Below, in pieces: positions 1-11,686 of a stretch of 64,000 bases of DNA. The DNA lies in contig OZ316891.1 in the NCBI GenBank assembly GCA_973895155.1, positions 32,116,001 through 32,180,000 on the forward strand. The letters are read 5' to 3'. How positions within the stretch are numbered: the first letter of the stretch is position 1; each line of letters starts with the position of its first letter. Both the position numbers and the translations under genes were made by a program. Source of the DNA: Marsupella aquatica. Taxonomy: Eukaryota; Marchantiophyta. The notes under the pieces are model-generated. The model did no database searches. It saw nothing but the letters and a program-made list of their open reading frames with translations, and had not been told where the DNA came from.

Positions 1-66
1 ACGAAGCTGCAAACGAGGCGGAGGAAGCATTACGGGACAACAAGGCTTTGCAGGACCGCGTCACCC
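1..66 (+). pseudogene. Fragment of a plus-strand coiled-coil ORF (E-like LTR ORF)
   Basis: One plus-strand frame reads as an Ala/Glu/Leu-rich heptad-like stretch (EEALRDNKALQDRV) with no stop. It resembles the end of the coiled-coil ORF in the E element near 45400-45520 (EENDSLLDQVQLLKADN-like text), so it is probably a remnant of another E-family LTR into which the family A array was placed. It is cut at 66 by the terminal TGTGG of LTR-1. Too short for a firm assignment. Confidence 0.4.
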
Positions 67-260
67 TGTGGTGCGTCCCATGGCTCCCTAAACCCAAGAA
101 ACCCCCCAGCTCAAGCCGATTCCCGCAGGTTTCGTGCTTGGCGAGGCCGTTTCCGCGGCTTAGCGGCATGGGACGCTGCTAACCTTCTACTACTACTATT
201 AACATTTTACACACATATACTGGACAGATCCTTCATCGGGTCATGAGATACGTAGCCGGC

Positions 261-270
261 CTAATATAGG
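261..270 (-). promoter_or_regulatory. Candidate TATA box of family A LTR
   Basis: On the minus strand this reads CCTATATTAG, the clearest TATA-like site in the non-coding distal part of the LTR. It lies about 200 bp before the LTR end, so a start near 235 would leave a short R-U5 and put the ORF in U3. It is conserved in LTR-2 (10570-10579) and LTR-3 (31665-31674). No transcript evidence is available, so this is an inference from position. Confidence 0.3.
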
Positions 271-987
271 CCTTCCCCTGTCTTCCCCTGTCTTCCCCTC
301 CGTCTTGTTAGGTATGTTTGGATTCCGCCGCCGGAATGATCCCCAATAGGCTTGGTTAAGCCGCTAAGACCTCTCTCAGCTCGACACATCCAACTCTCAC
401 TCCCCTGCTTACTTTCCTTCCTTCTGTTGATGTGGGCACTCTTCACACAAGTTAATGCGACACACAAATAGCAAAATGACTCATTCTGACTGAGTCATAC
501 CATGCACTTGCCATACAAACAGTACATCTCATACACAAGTTCTGCGAACTAAGCCGTGAGGCCAACTCTATTCAGCTCTTAGGCATGAGGAAACATGAAT
601 ATACACAAGGGTCACTGTATGACTAACCGAGAGCTTCTCGTACTACTTGATCCCAGCCCGGCTGGTGCAAACTAAAAACTTGCTAAAGAAGAGGCCCTGA
701 GCTCCCCGCTGCCCAGGTACTTATCCTGGTAGTGGATCCACCATTCTTTGCATCGTAAGCCTAATCTACTTAATAGTAATCTACTTGCCCGAATCTACCT
801 ATGTACAACAAGGCAGGAGCACAAGTGTTGCTCCTACCAGTGGGACCGCGATCCCACTAAGCTAAGTGTCAGGGCCGCTCCTGGTTCTGATCCTAATCCT
901 AAACGTGGAGATCCGCGCCCGCCCTGCCCACTCACGCCTCCTCCCTCCACGTCCGCCCTCCCTAAAAGGAACGGCGCCCTTGCACCG

Positions 988-3900
988 TCACGACACCGGT
1001 GGTGGATCCTTAATGGACGCCCCCAACGCTTCCTCCTCAGCCACTGCCGTAGGTTCATTCTCTGAAAGATTACCTGCCCTTGACTGAGTCAACTCTCCAT
1101 CGGCCTCACTGGGTCCACCTTCGGCTTCAGCCTCGACACCGGCCTCGGCAATACCCACGGCTTCGGCCTCAGCCACTCCCACGGCTTCGGCTTCAGCCAC
1201 TCCCTCGGCTTCGGCCTCCCCTTCCCCTAGGGTAGTTGGATCCTTAGCCGTGACCCTGTCTGGGGTCGGTGCTGGGTCTACCTCCTTGATCACCACGGCC
1301 TGTGAAGTCGTATTACTCCTTGACCCTGAAGGTTTCCGCTTCTTCTTCGTTGGTGGCTCGACAGCTGGTCCCTTCCCCTTCCCACTTACTTCCGGCACTG
1401 GTGTAGTTGGCGCGGCTTGTCCTTCGGCAATTACCACCCCTGGTAACTGGTTTGTCCCAACGGGAGATGGACCTGCTGCAGCTAAGCATTTAAATACTGC
1501 GGCTTGTTTCTTCAGCCGCTCTGTTTGGTTGTCGGCCCGCCGCTGTAGGTTCTCCATCTTCCTCGTGATTTCCTCCAACTCCTCTTGGGTTTCATCCAGG
1601 TCCTTACGTGCCCCCTCCAGCTCGTTTTTGGCCTCCTCCTGCTCCCTGTGGGCTTCCTCCAATTCCTTCTTCAAGGTAGCCCTCTCCTCCTGGGTTGCTC
1701 TTAGCTCCTTGTCGAGCTCTGCAATGATGACAGACTCCATCTGGTTCATCTTGGCGTAAGTCTGTTCGAGCATCTCGTCCTTCTCCCTTAGGTCGGCCTT
1801 GAAGCTGGCCGTCAGGGACGCAAGCTCCTGCTGCAGCGCCATAATCCCTTGATAGGATTTCCCTAACTCGACCTCCTTCTGCTCAAGGGCTCCGCGGATT
1901 TTCTCGAGCTCCCCTTTCAACGCCCATTCCTTTCTTTGGGTCTCCGCCATGGCCCGGCTGTTGGCTGTTATGTGGGCCTCCTCTGTATTCTTCAGCTCTT
2001 GCTTCCACTTCTCCCTCTCTTTGATCGTGTCGGCCAACTCTCCTTGCGTCTGAGTTAGTTTATCCTTGATATTCTGATTATCAGCCTGCGCGGTGTCCAA
2101 CTGCCCTTGCATGATGTTCAGCTCATGTCGTTTAATCCGCAGTTCATCTTGGGCTTTCTTGGCCGCCCTTAGATCTTCAATCTCGGCTTCCATCCTCCTA
2201 AGCCGCCGAATGACCTCGTCCTTCTTGCTTCTCTCTAAAGCCACCGCTTCTTCTAATTGGTGCTTCTCCAACTGCTCCCTATGGAAAAAGGGTCCTACCT
2301 CCAACTCCTCTCCAAAGATGCCGAGCGCAAGTTCCCCACACATCTCACCATACTCCATGGCTCTATTCTTAGCGTAGGTGGAGTAAGTAGAAGTGATCGG
2401 CATCGCCCATCGTGGCCTCTGCTCCCAAGCCGTCCTGCGGATCTCTTCAATCGTGGCTAGAGGTTTGCTTCCTTTTTCGGCTAGCCGCCTGATGTCCTCC
2501 GGCCAATCTCCTCCTGGTAAATCCTTTTCCTTAGCCAGGGCGGCCTCTTCCTCCTGCTTGATTCGCTCCTGAAATTCCTGCACCGTCTATTTTATGCCGT
2601 CGAAGCTCGGGGGAGCAACATCTGGTGGGGGAGACTCAGGGCTACTCTGCTGGTTGGGGTCCCCTCGCACTACCCTTGGAAGTGTGGGGACAAACCGGCC
2701 ACAGGTCCTTACTCCTGGAACGTGATGGTCCGACCCATAGCCGGAATTATCATGGCTGCAGTCCTCCACTGCCTCCTCTACCTCTTGGACGTCCAGCTTC
2801 TCCCTCTCCTCTTCGTCGGTAGGAGCTTCAGGCAATTCTGCCTCAGATTCGGAGCTTGAGGTTCCCACGTACATTCGAACACCTGGCTTGGATTCCGGCC
2901 TGATTCTCTCCTTGTCTCCAGCAAAGGGGTTTTCTCTTGTGAGCCGGTGTAGGCCTACCTCTGTAGTAGTGTCCTGCATTGTTGCCGTTGCCGTTGTTGT
3001 TGCCGATGCCGATTTCTTTTCTTTCTCCAGTAGTTTCAGCAGACTCTGCATGCCTGGTTGCTGCATCGGCAAGTCTTCCTTCCTGGGCCTAAACACCTGC
3101 TCGATCATAGGACTAACAGGTGGTTGAGGCTTCTCAGCCAACGGCCTCGGCGTTGGAGCTTCCTCGGGTGCCCTTACCTGCAGGGGAAGTACCGGGGCAA
3201 AAGTCTGACCTCTGGCATACCGGCACAACAGCGGCATGTGATAGCCAAGCCGCGACACGCTCCCCATGCCGATTACCTGCTGTTCCTCCTTTAAGATCTT
3301 CTTCAATTGGTTGAGGAGGTACCCGTTGTAGTCCCGGCTTGGGTCTGGCCTTTCTGCCAGATAGACCTGTGCCTTGCCGATCTCTGCCCTCGGCAAGTTA
3401 CAATGCATGGTCACCCGCAAGAAGTCGATCATCTCTCCTATGTGCGGGTTGGTGCAGGTGTTCCGGAAGAAGCCATTCTTCGTTGATGGCCCGGGGAACG
3501 ACCGGAACTCCTTGTCAGGCAGGGTCTTCCTGGTATCAACTTTGGTCTTATTGCCTATCGGCAAGCCAAACACTTCGGCAATTACCTTGGGAGTAAGATA
3601 GAAATCCTTCCCATATATCCTCGTGCAATTGGTCTCGGGTTCCCATGACCCCACGAATTCTAATAGGTCTGACTCCGGTACCTCCGGCTTCAGCCATGGT
3701 AATCTTACAAAGGCCTCCAAGTCGGATCCGGCCATGAAGCCTTGGTACTTCTTGGTCTGCATGGCCGTAAAGCATGCATCCTCCTCCCGTGCAAAATGTA
3801 GTTGCACCTCCACCGGTAGGGTTGCCGCCCAGCCCTTCCAGGTGTCATCCCTGGTTGGAATGGCCTTGATGGGATCGACCTCCTCCTCTTCGGCTTCTCC

Positions 3901-4611
3901 CTGCCTCCTGCTCTGCTGCTCGGCTGGCCTCTTTGGTGCCGCCGACCTCGTTCTTTTTGCCGGGGTGGCTTCATCGTTGACGGCCCCCTTCCTCTTCATC
4001 TCTGCTGCCGTGGAGGTTTCTCCTAGCACCGTTGCCTGGGTCCACCTTTCCGTGCTACCCTTTAATTCCCAGTGTATGTCGTTGCAGTTCTTGATGGCCC
4101 CTCGGATGCCGACGACGCTGTCTTTGCAAAACAGAAGATCGTCGAGTTGATTGGAAGTAGGCGTCCACAGGAACTCATCCTTGATGAGTTCGCCTCCTAA
4201 GAAAGCCGTCTTCTGCAGCTCCCACAATCGAGCGAGCTCCTGCCGTTCTCGAGCTGCCCTTTCTGACTCCTCGTCCTCGTAAGTCTTGATGTACTCAGTT
4301 GCCCGTTCGAACAGGCATCCCCAGAAATGTGCCGCTTGATTGACGTTGCTCATACCCTCCTTAGGTCGATCGTCGGTATCTACTCTCTCCCCGAGTGCTT
4401 GCCTAAGCAGCTGACAGTAGTTGGCCTCCCGTAGTTGTCTGCCTAGTTCGTGCTCGCAAATGAGCCACCATCTCCTGCAAGCGCTCCTTACCCCTCTCCT
4501 CTGCCGGTCCTTCTTCCCGTTGATCCTTCCTAGCCGCCGACGCTTAACGCGCCCTAACCCTAATCGGGTTTTCACCCTCAGCCTTACCTCCGGCCTCTGC
4601 CCGGGTTCCAT
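988..4611 (-). pseudogene. LTR-encoded ORF of LTR-1, about 1,206 codons, one in-frame TAG
   Basis: A long ORF begins at 4611, 115 bp inside the LTR, and runs in one frame to 988, broken only by TAG at 2584-2586 (CAG in the LTR-2 copy). The N-terminus is strongly basic (RVKRRRLGRINGKK). A segment around residues 330-500 contains LPWL, YGKDFYLT, FGLPIGN, KNGFFRNTC and YHMPLLCRYAR, and is alignable by eye with the E and family-B third ORFs. After a Pro/Ser/Glu-rich stretch comes a long coiled coil (about 680-1000; repeated Glu/Lys/Leu heptads), then an acidic tail with AEAEAVG-type repeats. No catalytic motif, signal peptide or membrane segment is obvious. The shared segment resembles the 'putative plant transposon protein' type of domain seen in extra ORFs of Athila/Tat elements; function unknown. 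A structural or nuclear nucleic-acid-binding role is only a guess. Confidence 0.75.
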
Positions 4612-4714
4612 GGTTGCCCCTAATTGTTTATATTTTCCTTGTTTTGTCCCTATACTAAGGTGTTCCTAGGGTGCCTTCCTGCTTTACCCACTTAACCGGC
4701 CGAGTGATTCCTAT

Positions 4715-7406
4715 CTAGGCATCACATAGCTCCCCACTTAATTGTGAAGCGTCCTCGCGAACAACTTCATCTTCGTCCATATAGTATTTCTTGAGGCGGT
4801 CATAATGGATGCGAACTGGATATACCTCTCCCGTAATGTTGGCCAATTGTACGGAGCCATTGGGGAACATCATGGTTACTCTAAAGGGTCCTAACCAGCG
4901 AGTGTAAAGCTTTCCTGGAAACCTACTATACCTACTGTCATAAAGTAGCACAAGATCACCGGTATGAATACTAACTACTGTTAACCTTTTATCATACTGC
5001 TGCTTCATGATATTCTGTCTATATTCTACTCTCTCGGCTGAAATCATTCTCGCTTCCTCTAAAGCTTCTAACCTATATTCTCGCTCCTTTAGGCTCTCCT
5101 CCGCTGAGGCTCTTTCCTCAATTGTAACTTGAAATGTCGGTATCTCAAGTTGCATGGGTACCAGGGCTTCTTGTCCAAAGGTTAAGAAGAAGGGTGTATG
5201 ACCGGTAGTGGATTTATAGGCAAGATTGTAAGCAAAAACAGCAGCAAACAATTTATCATCCCAATCGAGTTTGTTCTGAGCTACTGTCTTGTTCAATATC
5301 TTTCCTATGATTCCGTTTGCTCGTTCTGTCAACCCGTTTGCCTTTGGATGGTAGGGAGTAGTAGGCCTATGTTTAACTAAATACTACTCATTTAAACGAC
5401 TAATTATATCATTCAAAAAATGGGTTCCTCTATCACTAACTAATTCTAGGGGTGCTCCATACCTGGTGAAGATCTGCTCATACATGAATCTAGCCGTAGT
5501 AATTGCATCATCCTTCGTTGTTGGTCTGGCCTCTACCCATTTAGTTGCATAATCCGTAGCCAGGATTATGTACTTGTTCCGTCGAGGGTGGGTCAGTGGT
5601 TTCAGAGGTCCAATGTAATCAATACCCCACTTCTCGAATGGTGCCAGAGGTAGAATAGGGTGCAGTGGATGCCTGGTGGACGCCCTTGGTCCTCCCGCTC
5701 GTTGACAAGGATCGCATTGTTTGATAAACTGATAGACATCTTTGTGCAAGGTGGGCCACCAGTAACCGGCATTTAATATCTTCTTAGACGTGGTTACTAG
5801 GGAAAAATGTCCTCCGGCCTCCTCTCCATGCATGGCCCGTAGGACTCGTTTTACCTCTCTCTTTTCCAAACATCTTTGAATCGTGCCGTTGATTCCATGC
5901 TTGTGCAGTATGCCTTTAATGCACTGATACTGTCTGACCTTCCGCACAAAGACTGCGGCTTGCTCTCGGCTTAATCCTGGCTGTAATCTGGAAGTGCTGA
6001 GAAATTGTAAAATCTCAGGGTACCATGTACCAGCTATTTCCACAACGAATAGCTCCTCGTCGGGGAATCGATCATCGATGCAATCCGTGGCAGGTTTACC
6101 TGTGATCCTTGAAAAGAAGTCGGCATTGGCATGTAACTTTCCCGGCTTGATCCTCAGCTCATAGTCAAACTCCTGTAATAGCAAAATCCATCTTGCTACT
6201 CTGCCTGTAAGGTCCGGCTTATTGACTAGGTACTTCAAACTTTCATGATCAGTATGAAAGATTACCTTGTACCCTAGTAAATAATGCCTAAAATTTTTAC
6301 AAGAATAAATGACTCCTAATGCTTCTCTTTCCGTGGTAGAGTAGTTCCGTTCGGCATCGGCAAGCTGACGGCTTGCGAAGTATATGGGATGGTCCCTTCC
6401 TTTCTCATCCAACTGACTTAGTACTGAGCCAATACAGAAGCCCAAGACATCTACAAAAACATGAAAATCTTTGTTCCAGTCCGGTGCTATCATGACTGGG
6501 GCCTCTACTAACATCTGCTTCAATTCTACCACCGCTGTGACTCGTTCGGGCGTGGGTTCGAAGTCTGCTCCTGCCTTGAGCATATTGGTTAATGGTAAAG
6601 CCAGCTTGGAAAAATCCTTGATGAACCGGCGATAGTAACCAATGCATCCCAAGAAGGATCTTACATCCTTTATGTTCTTAGGTTGCATGATATCTAGCCA
6701 TACTGCTAGCTTACCTTTGTCAATCTCAATGCCCTTCCTTGATACCTTGTGACCTAGTAGCACCCCCTCGGTTACTGCAAAAAAACATTTATCTGGGTGT
6801 AACTTGAGACCCACCTCTCTACATCTCATGAAGGTTTTCCTGAGGTATTTAGCATGTTTGGTGACTCCATGCAAACACATCCTGAAATTCAATCAATAAG
6901 TCACTGATCTCTTTCTCGAGCTCAGGTGCTAGGTTTCTCCCTAAGTTCAGTTCTCTTCCCTCTCCTAAGTCGAGCTTCCGATATTGCCGTGCTTGGATCA
7001 TATTAATCTGCTTCTTCAAATTTGGGTCCAGTTCGGCTTCCAGTCTCTCTAATCTCATACCTCCATAAACTGGGATCTCGGCTGGACTAGCCGAGTCGGT
7101 CCCTTCCTTGGTGTCCATAGATTGTCCCCTTACCGGTCTATTTGGTTTTGAATTAGTGGTCGGCTCCCCTTCCTGCCTTGGCTCTGGATCGTGTCTGTCC
7201 ATCTCATCCACTTCTTGCTCCTGAGAGTTAGGCCGCTGTGCTCTCTCGGCTTCTAATAGGGCCTCAATTTGTTCTGCCCTCGTAATCGGCTTGTATGCCG
7301 ATCCCTTGGTATTTAATTCCTTGCCGATGATCGATGGCGTTGTGGACCCCGTCGGCTCTGCCACAACGCCTGCAGAAAATCCACTGTCCCTGCTACTGCT
7401 CCCCAC
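4715..7406 (-). pseudogene. pol: Family A copy 1 pol (RT-RNase H-integrase), broken
   Basis: This is colinear with the intact pol at 25235-28501 (offset 20520 downstream, 21095 upstream). Compared with that copy, 575 bp are missing at the junction near 6860, removing most of the reverse transcriptase palm including the FIDDF catalytic motif and shifting the frame. A TAG at 5384-5386 (CAG in copy 2) stops the integrase between the second Asp (VSDRGTHF) and the catalytic Glu. RNase H (FHVFVDV, HTDHESLKYL, NADFFSR), the HHCC zinc site (GGHF..CDPC) and the C-terminal WLGPFRV motif remain readable. The final codons read through the polypurine tract, and the stop TAG lies 12 bp inside the LTR. The copy cannot be autonomous. 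Confidence 0.92.
4727..4741 (-). other. Polypurine tract of family A copy 1
   Basis: The minus strand reads TTAAGTGGGGAGCTA directly before the LTR start TGTGATGCC. This is the plus-strand primer position, and it matches the family B tract TTAAGTGGAGGGCTA. The tract is also coding sequence, giving the LSGEL residues near the Pol C-terminus. The same arrangement occurs at 25247-25261. Confidence 0.8.
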
Positions 7407-10306
7407 TTAGCCGTTTCATCCAATTGGTCTACATCCTTTACTTCCTCCGGAATTGCAGCTAAAAAGGTGGATTCTATTGTAAAGCAGTCCTCGACCTCTT
7501 CGTCTTCTTCTTCCAAGTCACCTTCCATTGGTTCTTGCCATAATCCGCTGGGGGGTACCTCTGGTCCAAAGACACCTTCTTCGGTTAGGTTAGTGAGGCA
7601 TTCTACCCAACGTACTTCATCGGCTGACTCCAGTCCACTATCGTACCCATCTACTTCCCTTATGCTTTTCCTACGGTCATCCTTAGTGTCCCAGGATACC
7701 GTGATAGAGGGGGTCCCGAAAGTGAACTGCTTTTTACCCCAATCTTCTATTACCTCGGCTAGGTACAGCCATGGCCTACCAATCAATAGCCGGAATGACG
7801 TAGGATTTACCGGCTTCATTACTACATAGTTAATGCTAAAGAAGATACCTCCTATCTCTGTCTTGATGCCGGTTAACACTCCCGTCGGAATGACCTGATA
7901 TCCATTGGCCATGTTCAACACTCTTCCAGTCATCTCCGGTGTTAGACCCCACCCTTTTGCTGTTGAATCAATCATAATACATACCCCTGATCCTCCATCG
8001 ATGGGTACCCATAGTAATAATTCTCCTTGAATCATTAATGGTAATGCTGGGGCTCCTTGATCTTCTTCTATCATTAGTACGTCGGATCTGGTTGCTACCT
8101 TGGGTAATCTCGGCTTGCCGAGAATAGCCTTCCTTAATTGCTTCCGGAAGTACGGGCTATTTTTCAATAGTTGACCTACTGTTGCCGAGACTCTAGATTC
8201 TAGTACATCTTTAGCCAGGTCATAGGGAACAATCGGCTTCTCTTCTGGTGGTGTTTCCGTCTTGGATTCGGCCAGTTTTGCCACGCTAGTCTCCACAGCT
8301 GTTGGGTCTTCCGAAGCAAACAATGCTTTTGCTCATTTTACATCCTTGGCAATGGCTTCGGTATTCTCCAGGGTTTCTAATTCTCTTAGTTGTTCCTTAA
8401 CACTAGCCGTAACAGAGGGGTAGAACAACTTAGGATGATCTCGATTGAAGTCGCTATCTTGTGAAGGATTGGTTTCACTGGTGGGCTCATGGCTTACCTG
8501 TATTGCCGGAGCCCTCCCTTCTCCTTCTGTTGATGTTGACGAAGAGTCGATCCTTTCCTCCGTAACCTTCCCTTTATTTTTGGCCAGCCCATCCCACCTT
8601 TCCTTCCTTCTGGTAGATCGAGTAGAGACCCGGTAGCAATCATGATCTAAATCCTCCTCTGAGAAGGTTGATAGGGCTTCGGCCTCATCATCAGATGGTA
8701 CGAACTCTGCCTCGGCATCCTCTTGCCATCCTAGTTCGATGTGGTTGATTTGAACTCCTCCGGGGGTAGTACCTGGCGGTAAGATCTTGATCGGCAAAAG
8801 CTTATGATTTGCGGCCAGGCCTGCCAACCAAGTAGGACATTGCCCTAGCATATGACCTTCCTGTCGGCATCCCATACATAGCTGAGCTGGTTGTCCATCA
8901 CCCTGTTTGCGTGCATTCGGGCATTCTCTAGCAAAATGGCCAGGTTGACCACAATTATAGCACGCCGCAAATCTTTGCACATTCGGCCTAGGAGGTACTG
9001 ACGGGTTCTGAATAATCCGAGGATACATCTCTACTGGATTGTTCCTTAACCCTGACCACAGAGATGCAGGTCTGTTGGATAGGTCTCGTGCTCCAGTCTC
9101 ACTGATGCCGAAAACACTATCAGCGGCATCTCCCAAAAAGTACTCTACTTCTCCCTGACATGGTCTGATCTCGGCCACATGCCGAACATGATTAGTATTA
9201 AGCTTAGGACACGCATCTTTATGGTGTCCGGTTTTATAACATAAGGCACACCATACAGAGCTATCCTCCTGTACTACCTTCTTCTTTGGTTTTACCTCTG
9301 CAATGATAGCCTTAAGTTGCTCGGTAAGGGCTACGATGTTATCTGGTGGCTTAGCCTCCATCTTGACTTTCGTCTTCCCTCTCCTTCTGCCCTTCCTTTT
9401 CCTAGTTTTTTCTTCTTCAGAACTAGAAGATGACTCACTCTTGCTACTCCCACTATCCGAGCTTGACTTATCACTTCTAGACTTCTTGGGATGTTTCTTC
9501 TTCTTATCTTTTTTCTTATGGGGTGATCCCTCCTCTGATGAGGAACTCTCAGACTTAAGCTGTTTCTTCCGGCTTGTGATATCTGCATTAATGTATAATT
9601 GAATATCCTTAATTGCTTCGGCTAAAGTCTCCGGGTTCTCCTTCCTAATTGCAAAACTCATCTTCTGTGGCAAAGCATTCACCAACCATTGAAGTTGCAT
9701 ACCTTCAGATGCATTGGTCTTTGTACGTCTTACCAGTTTCTGAAAGCGTTGCAAGAACTTCCTGAAGGATTTGTTCTCCTTGAACCGAAGTTGTCCCAAC
9801 TTCAGCACTGCTAGTTCTGAAGTTCCAATGGGTCGAAACTCCTTAACAAAGAGTGTTTTGAAGATATCCCAGATGGCTTGATCTTCCACATCTAATGCTC
9901 TGTACCAAGGCCTAGCCTCACCCTTGAACAGGCCGGGAAGAATCTGCATCTTGATGGCCGATTCTCCATTTGCTGCAGCGGTTCCCTCGAAATCATCCAA
10001 CCATTCGTCCGGATCCTCATCTCCTCTCCCATGAAATGCCTTGTAATGTATGCGCGACCGCTGGCTCAATCTGGTCCCTGGCCTCTCGTCTGGCCGTGCC
10101 TCTGGTTCCCCCATGTCGGTTGGAGACTCACTTCTCCTTACCGACTCTTCTTCTGGTATGTCTTCTTCGACGCCACTTCCAGTTTCGGAGCTACCAGCTC
10201 TTTCTGCCCCTCTCAGTCGCTGTGTATCATGCCACCCGGCGAGCTGCTGCAGTCGAGCTCTCTCCCGTTGAATCACTCTTTCTTCCCTCGGCGTAAGGTC
10301 AGTCAT
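7313..10306 (-). pseudogene. gag-pro: Family A copy 1 gag-protease, one in-frame TGA
   Basis: A 997-codon ORF starts at ATG 10306, just inside the primer-binding site. It is interrupted by TGA at 8333-8335, where copy 2 has CGA. The capsid region is a plant retrotransposon gag (WLDDFEGTA, ARPWYRAL, LRKFLQRFQKL-like). A Ser/Lys/Glu-rich linker (about 245-325) follows. Three CCHC zinc knuckles lie near residues 352, 448 and 477 (CALCYKTGHHKDAC, CYNCGQPGHFAREC, CMGCRQEGHMLGQC). The aspartic protease has PIDGGSGV near 766 and the LIGRPWLY motif near 843, so the active site is D-G-G rather than D-T/S-G. Pol overlaps the 3' end in the -1 frame. Gag would form the particle and package RNA; the protease would mature it. 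Confidence 0.92.
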
Positions 10307-10350
10307 TACCTACGCTTCCGTTCTAACTTCATATCTCACGGCTTAAGAAA

Positions 10351-10371
10351 TGCCCCCTCCATCTAGCGCCA
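10351..10371 (-). other. Primer-binding site, family A copy 1
   Basis: The minus strand reads TGGCGCTAGATGGAGGGGGC four bases (TTTT) after the LTR end ACCACA. The TGG start is complementary to a tRNA 3' CCA. I did not identify the tRNA. The same 20-mer recurs at 31446-31466 and at 46482-46502 in element E, linking A and E. Confidence 0.85.
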
Positions 10372-11007
10372 AAAATGTGGTGCGTCCCATGGCTCCCTAA
10401 ACCCAAGAAACCCCCCAGCTCAAGCCGATTCCCGCAAGTTTCGTGCTTGGCGAGGCCGTTTCCGCGGCTTAGCGGCATGGGACGCTGCTAACCTTCTACT
10501 ACTACTATTAACATTTTACACACATATACTGGACAGATCCTTCATCGGGTCATGAGATACGTAGCCGGCCTAATATAGGCCTTCCCCTGTCTTCCCCTGT
10601 CTTCCCCTCCGTCTTGTTAGGTATGTTTGGATTCCGTCGCCGGAATGATCCCCAATAGGCTTGGTTAAGCCGCTAAGACCTCTCTCAGCTCGACACATCC
10701 AACTCTCACTCCCCTGCTTACTTTCCTTCCTTCTGTTGATGTGGGCACTCTTCACACAAGTTAATGCGACACACAAATAGCAAAATGACTCATTCTGACT
10801 GAGTCATACCATGCACTTGCCATACAAACAGTACATCTCATACACAAGTTCTGCGAACTAAGCCGTGAGGCCAACTCTATTCAGCTCTTAGGCATGAGGA
10901 AACATGAATATACACAAGGGTCACTGTATGACTAACCGAGAGCTTCTCGTACTACTTGATCCCAGCCCGGCTGGTGCAAACTAAAAACTTGCTAAAGAAG
11001 AGGCCCT

Positions 11008-11207
11008 NNNNNNNNNNNNNNNNNNNNNNNNNNNNNNNNNNNNNNNNNNNNNNNNNNNNNNNNNNNNNNNNNNNNNNNNNNNNNNNNNNNNNNNNNNNNN
11101 NNNNNNNNNNNNNNNNNNNNNNNNNNNNNNNNNNNNNNNNNNNNNNNNNNNNNNNNNNNNNNNNNNNNNNNNNNNNNNNNNNNNNNNNNNNNNNNNNNNN
11201 NNNNNNN
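11008..11207. other. Assembly gap (200 N) inside LTR-2
   Basis: Exactly 200 N. The left flank (to 11007) corresponds to LTR-1 position 698 and the right flank (from 11208) to LTR-1 position 2328. About 1.63 kb of LTR ORF is therefore expected here, and the 200 N is a placeholder rather than a measured length, unless this copy has a deletion. Confidence 0.95.
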
Positions 11208-11686
11208 CAAGTTCCCCACACATCTCACCATACTCCATGGCTCTATTCTTAGCGTAGGTGGAGTAAGTAGAAGTGATCGGCATCGCCCATCGCGGCCTCT
11301 GCTCCCAAGCCGTCCTGCGGATCTCTTCAATCGTGGCTAGAGGTTTGCTTCCTTTTTTGGCTAGCCGCCTGATGTCCTCCGGCCAATCTCCTCCTGGTAA
11401 ATCCTTTTCCTTAGCCAGGGCGGCCTCCTCCTCCTGCTTGATTCGCTCCTGAAATTCCTGCACCGTCTGTTTTATGCCGTCGAAGCTCGGGGGAGCAACA
11501 TCTGGTGGGGGAGACTCAGGGCTACTCTGCTGGTTGGGGTCCCCTCGCACTACCCTTGGAAGTGTGGGGACAAACCGGCCACAGGTCCTTACTCCTGGAA
11601 CGTGATGGTCCGACCCATAGCCGGAATTATCATGGCTGCAGTCCTCCACTGCCTCCTCTACCTCTTGGACGTCCGGCTTCTCCCTC
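11208..11686 (-). pseudogene. LTR-2 ORF, downstream part (split by gap and element B)
   Basis: The frame corresponds to the start of the coiled-coil half of the LTR-1 protein, and the codon at the LTR-1 TAG position is CAG here (near 11468-11470), so the two halves are one ORF in this copy. It is cut at 11686 by insertion of element B; the N-terminal part continues at 23327-25131. Confidence 0.85.

Larger units (their letters stand above)
67..4726 (-). repeat. Family A LTR-1 (3' LTR of copy 1), 4.66 kb, contains an ORF
   Basis: The ends are TGTGGTGC on the left and GCATCACA on the right, an imperfect inverted repeat with TG..CA termini. The right end abuts a polypurine tract (minus strand TTAAGTGGGGAGC) directly behind pol. 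The same left end recurs at 10376 and 31471 beside a primer-binding site, and the same right end recurs at 25246 and 35392, which fixes both boundaries. The inner 3.6 kb encodes a large protein (988-4611), so U3 would contain a gene. About 900 bp at the left (67-987 in plus coordinates) is non-coding and would hold the end of U3, R and U5. Confidence 0.85.

Noticed and set aside
261-467. 68-aa ORF repeated in every family A LTR (also 10570-10776, 31665-31871)
   Set aside because: It lies in the expected promoter/R-U5 part, is repeated only because the LTR is, and has no protein-like pattern.
1250-1759. Long plus-strand ORFs opposite the LTR ORF, gag and pol (for example 3623-4150, 7467-7829, 14388-14843)
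   Set aside because: They are antisense shadows of biased coding sequence with Ser/Leu-rich translations.
4549-4566. Telomere-like CCCTAACCCTAA
   Set aside because: Only about one and a half units, inside the basic N-terminal coding part of the LTR ORF, and present in all LTR copies; chance codon use.
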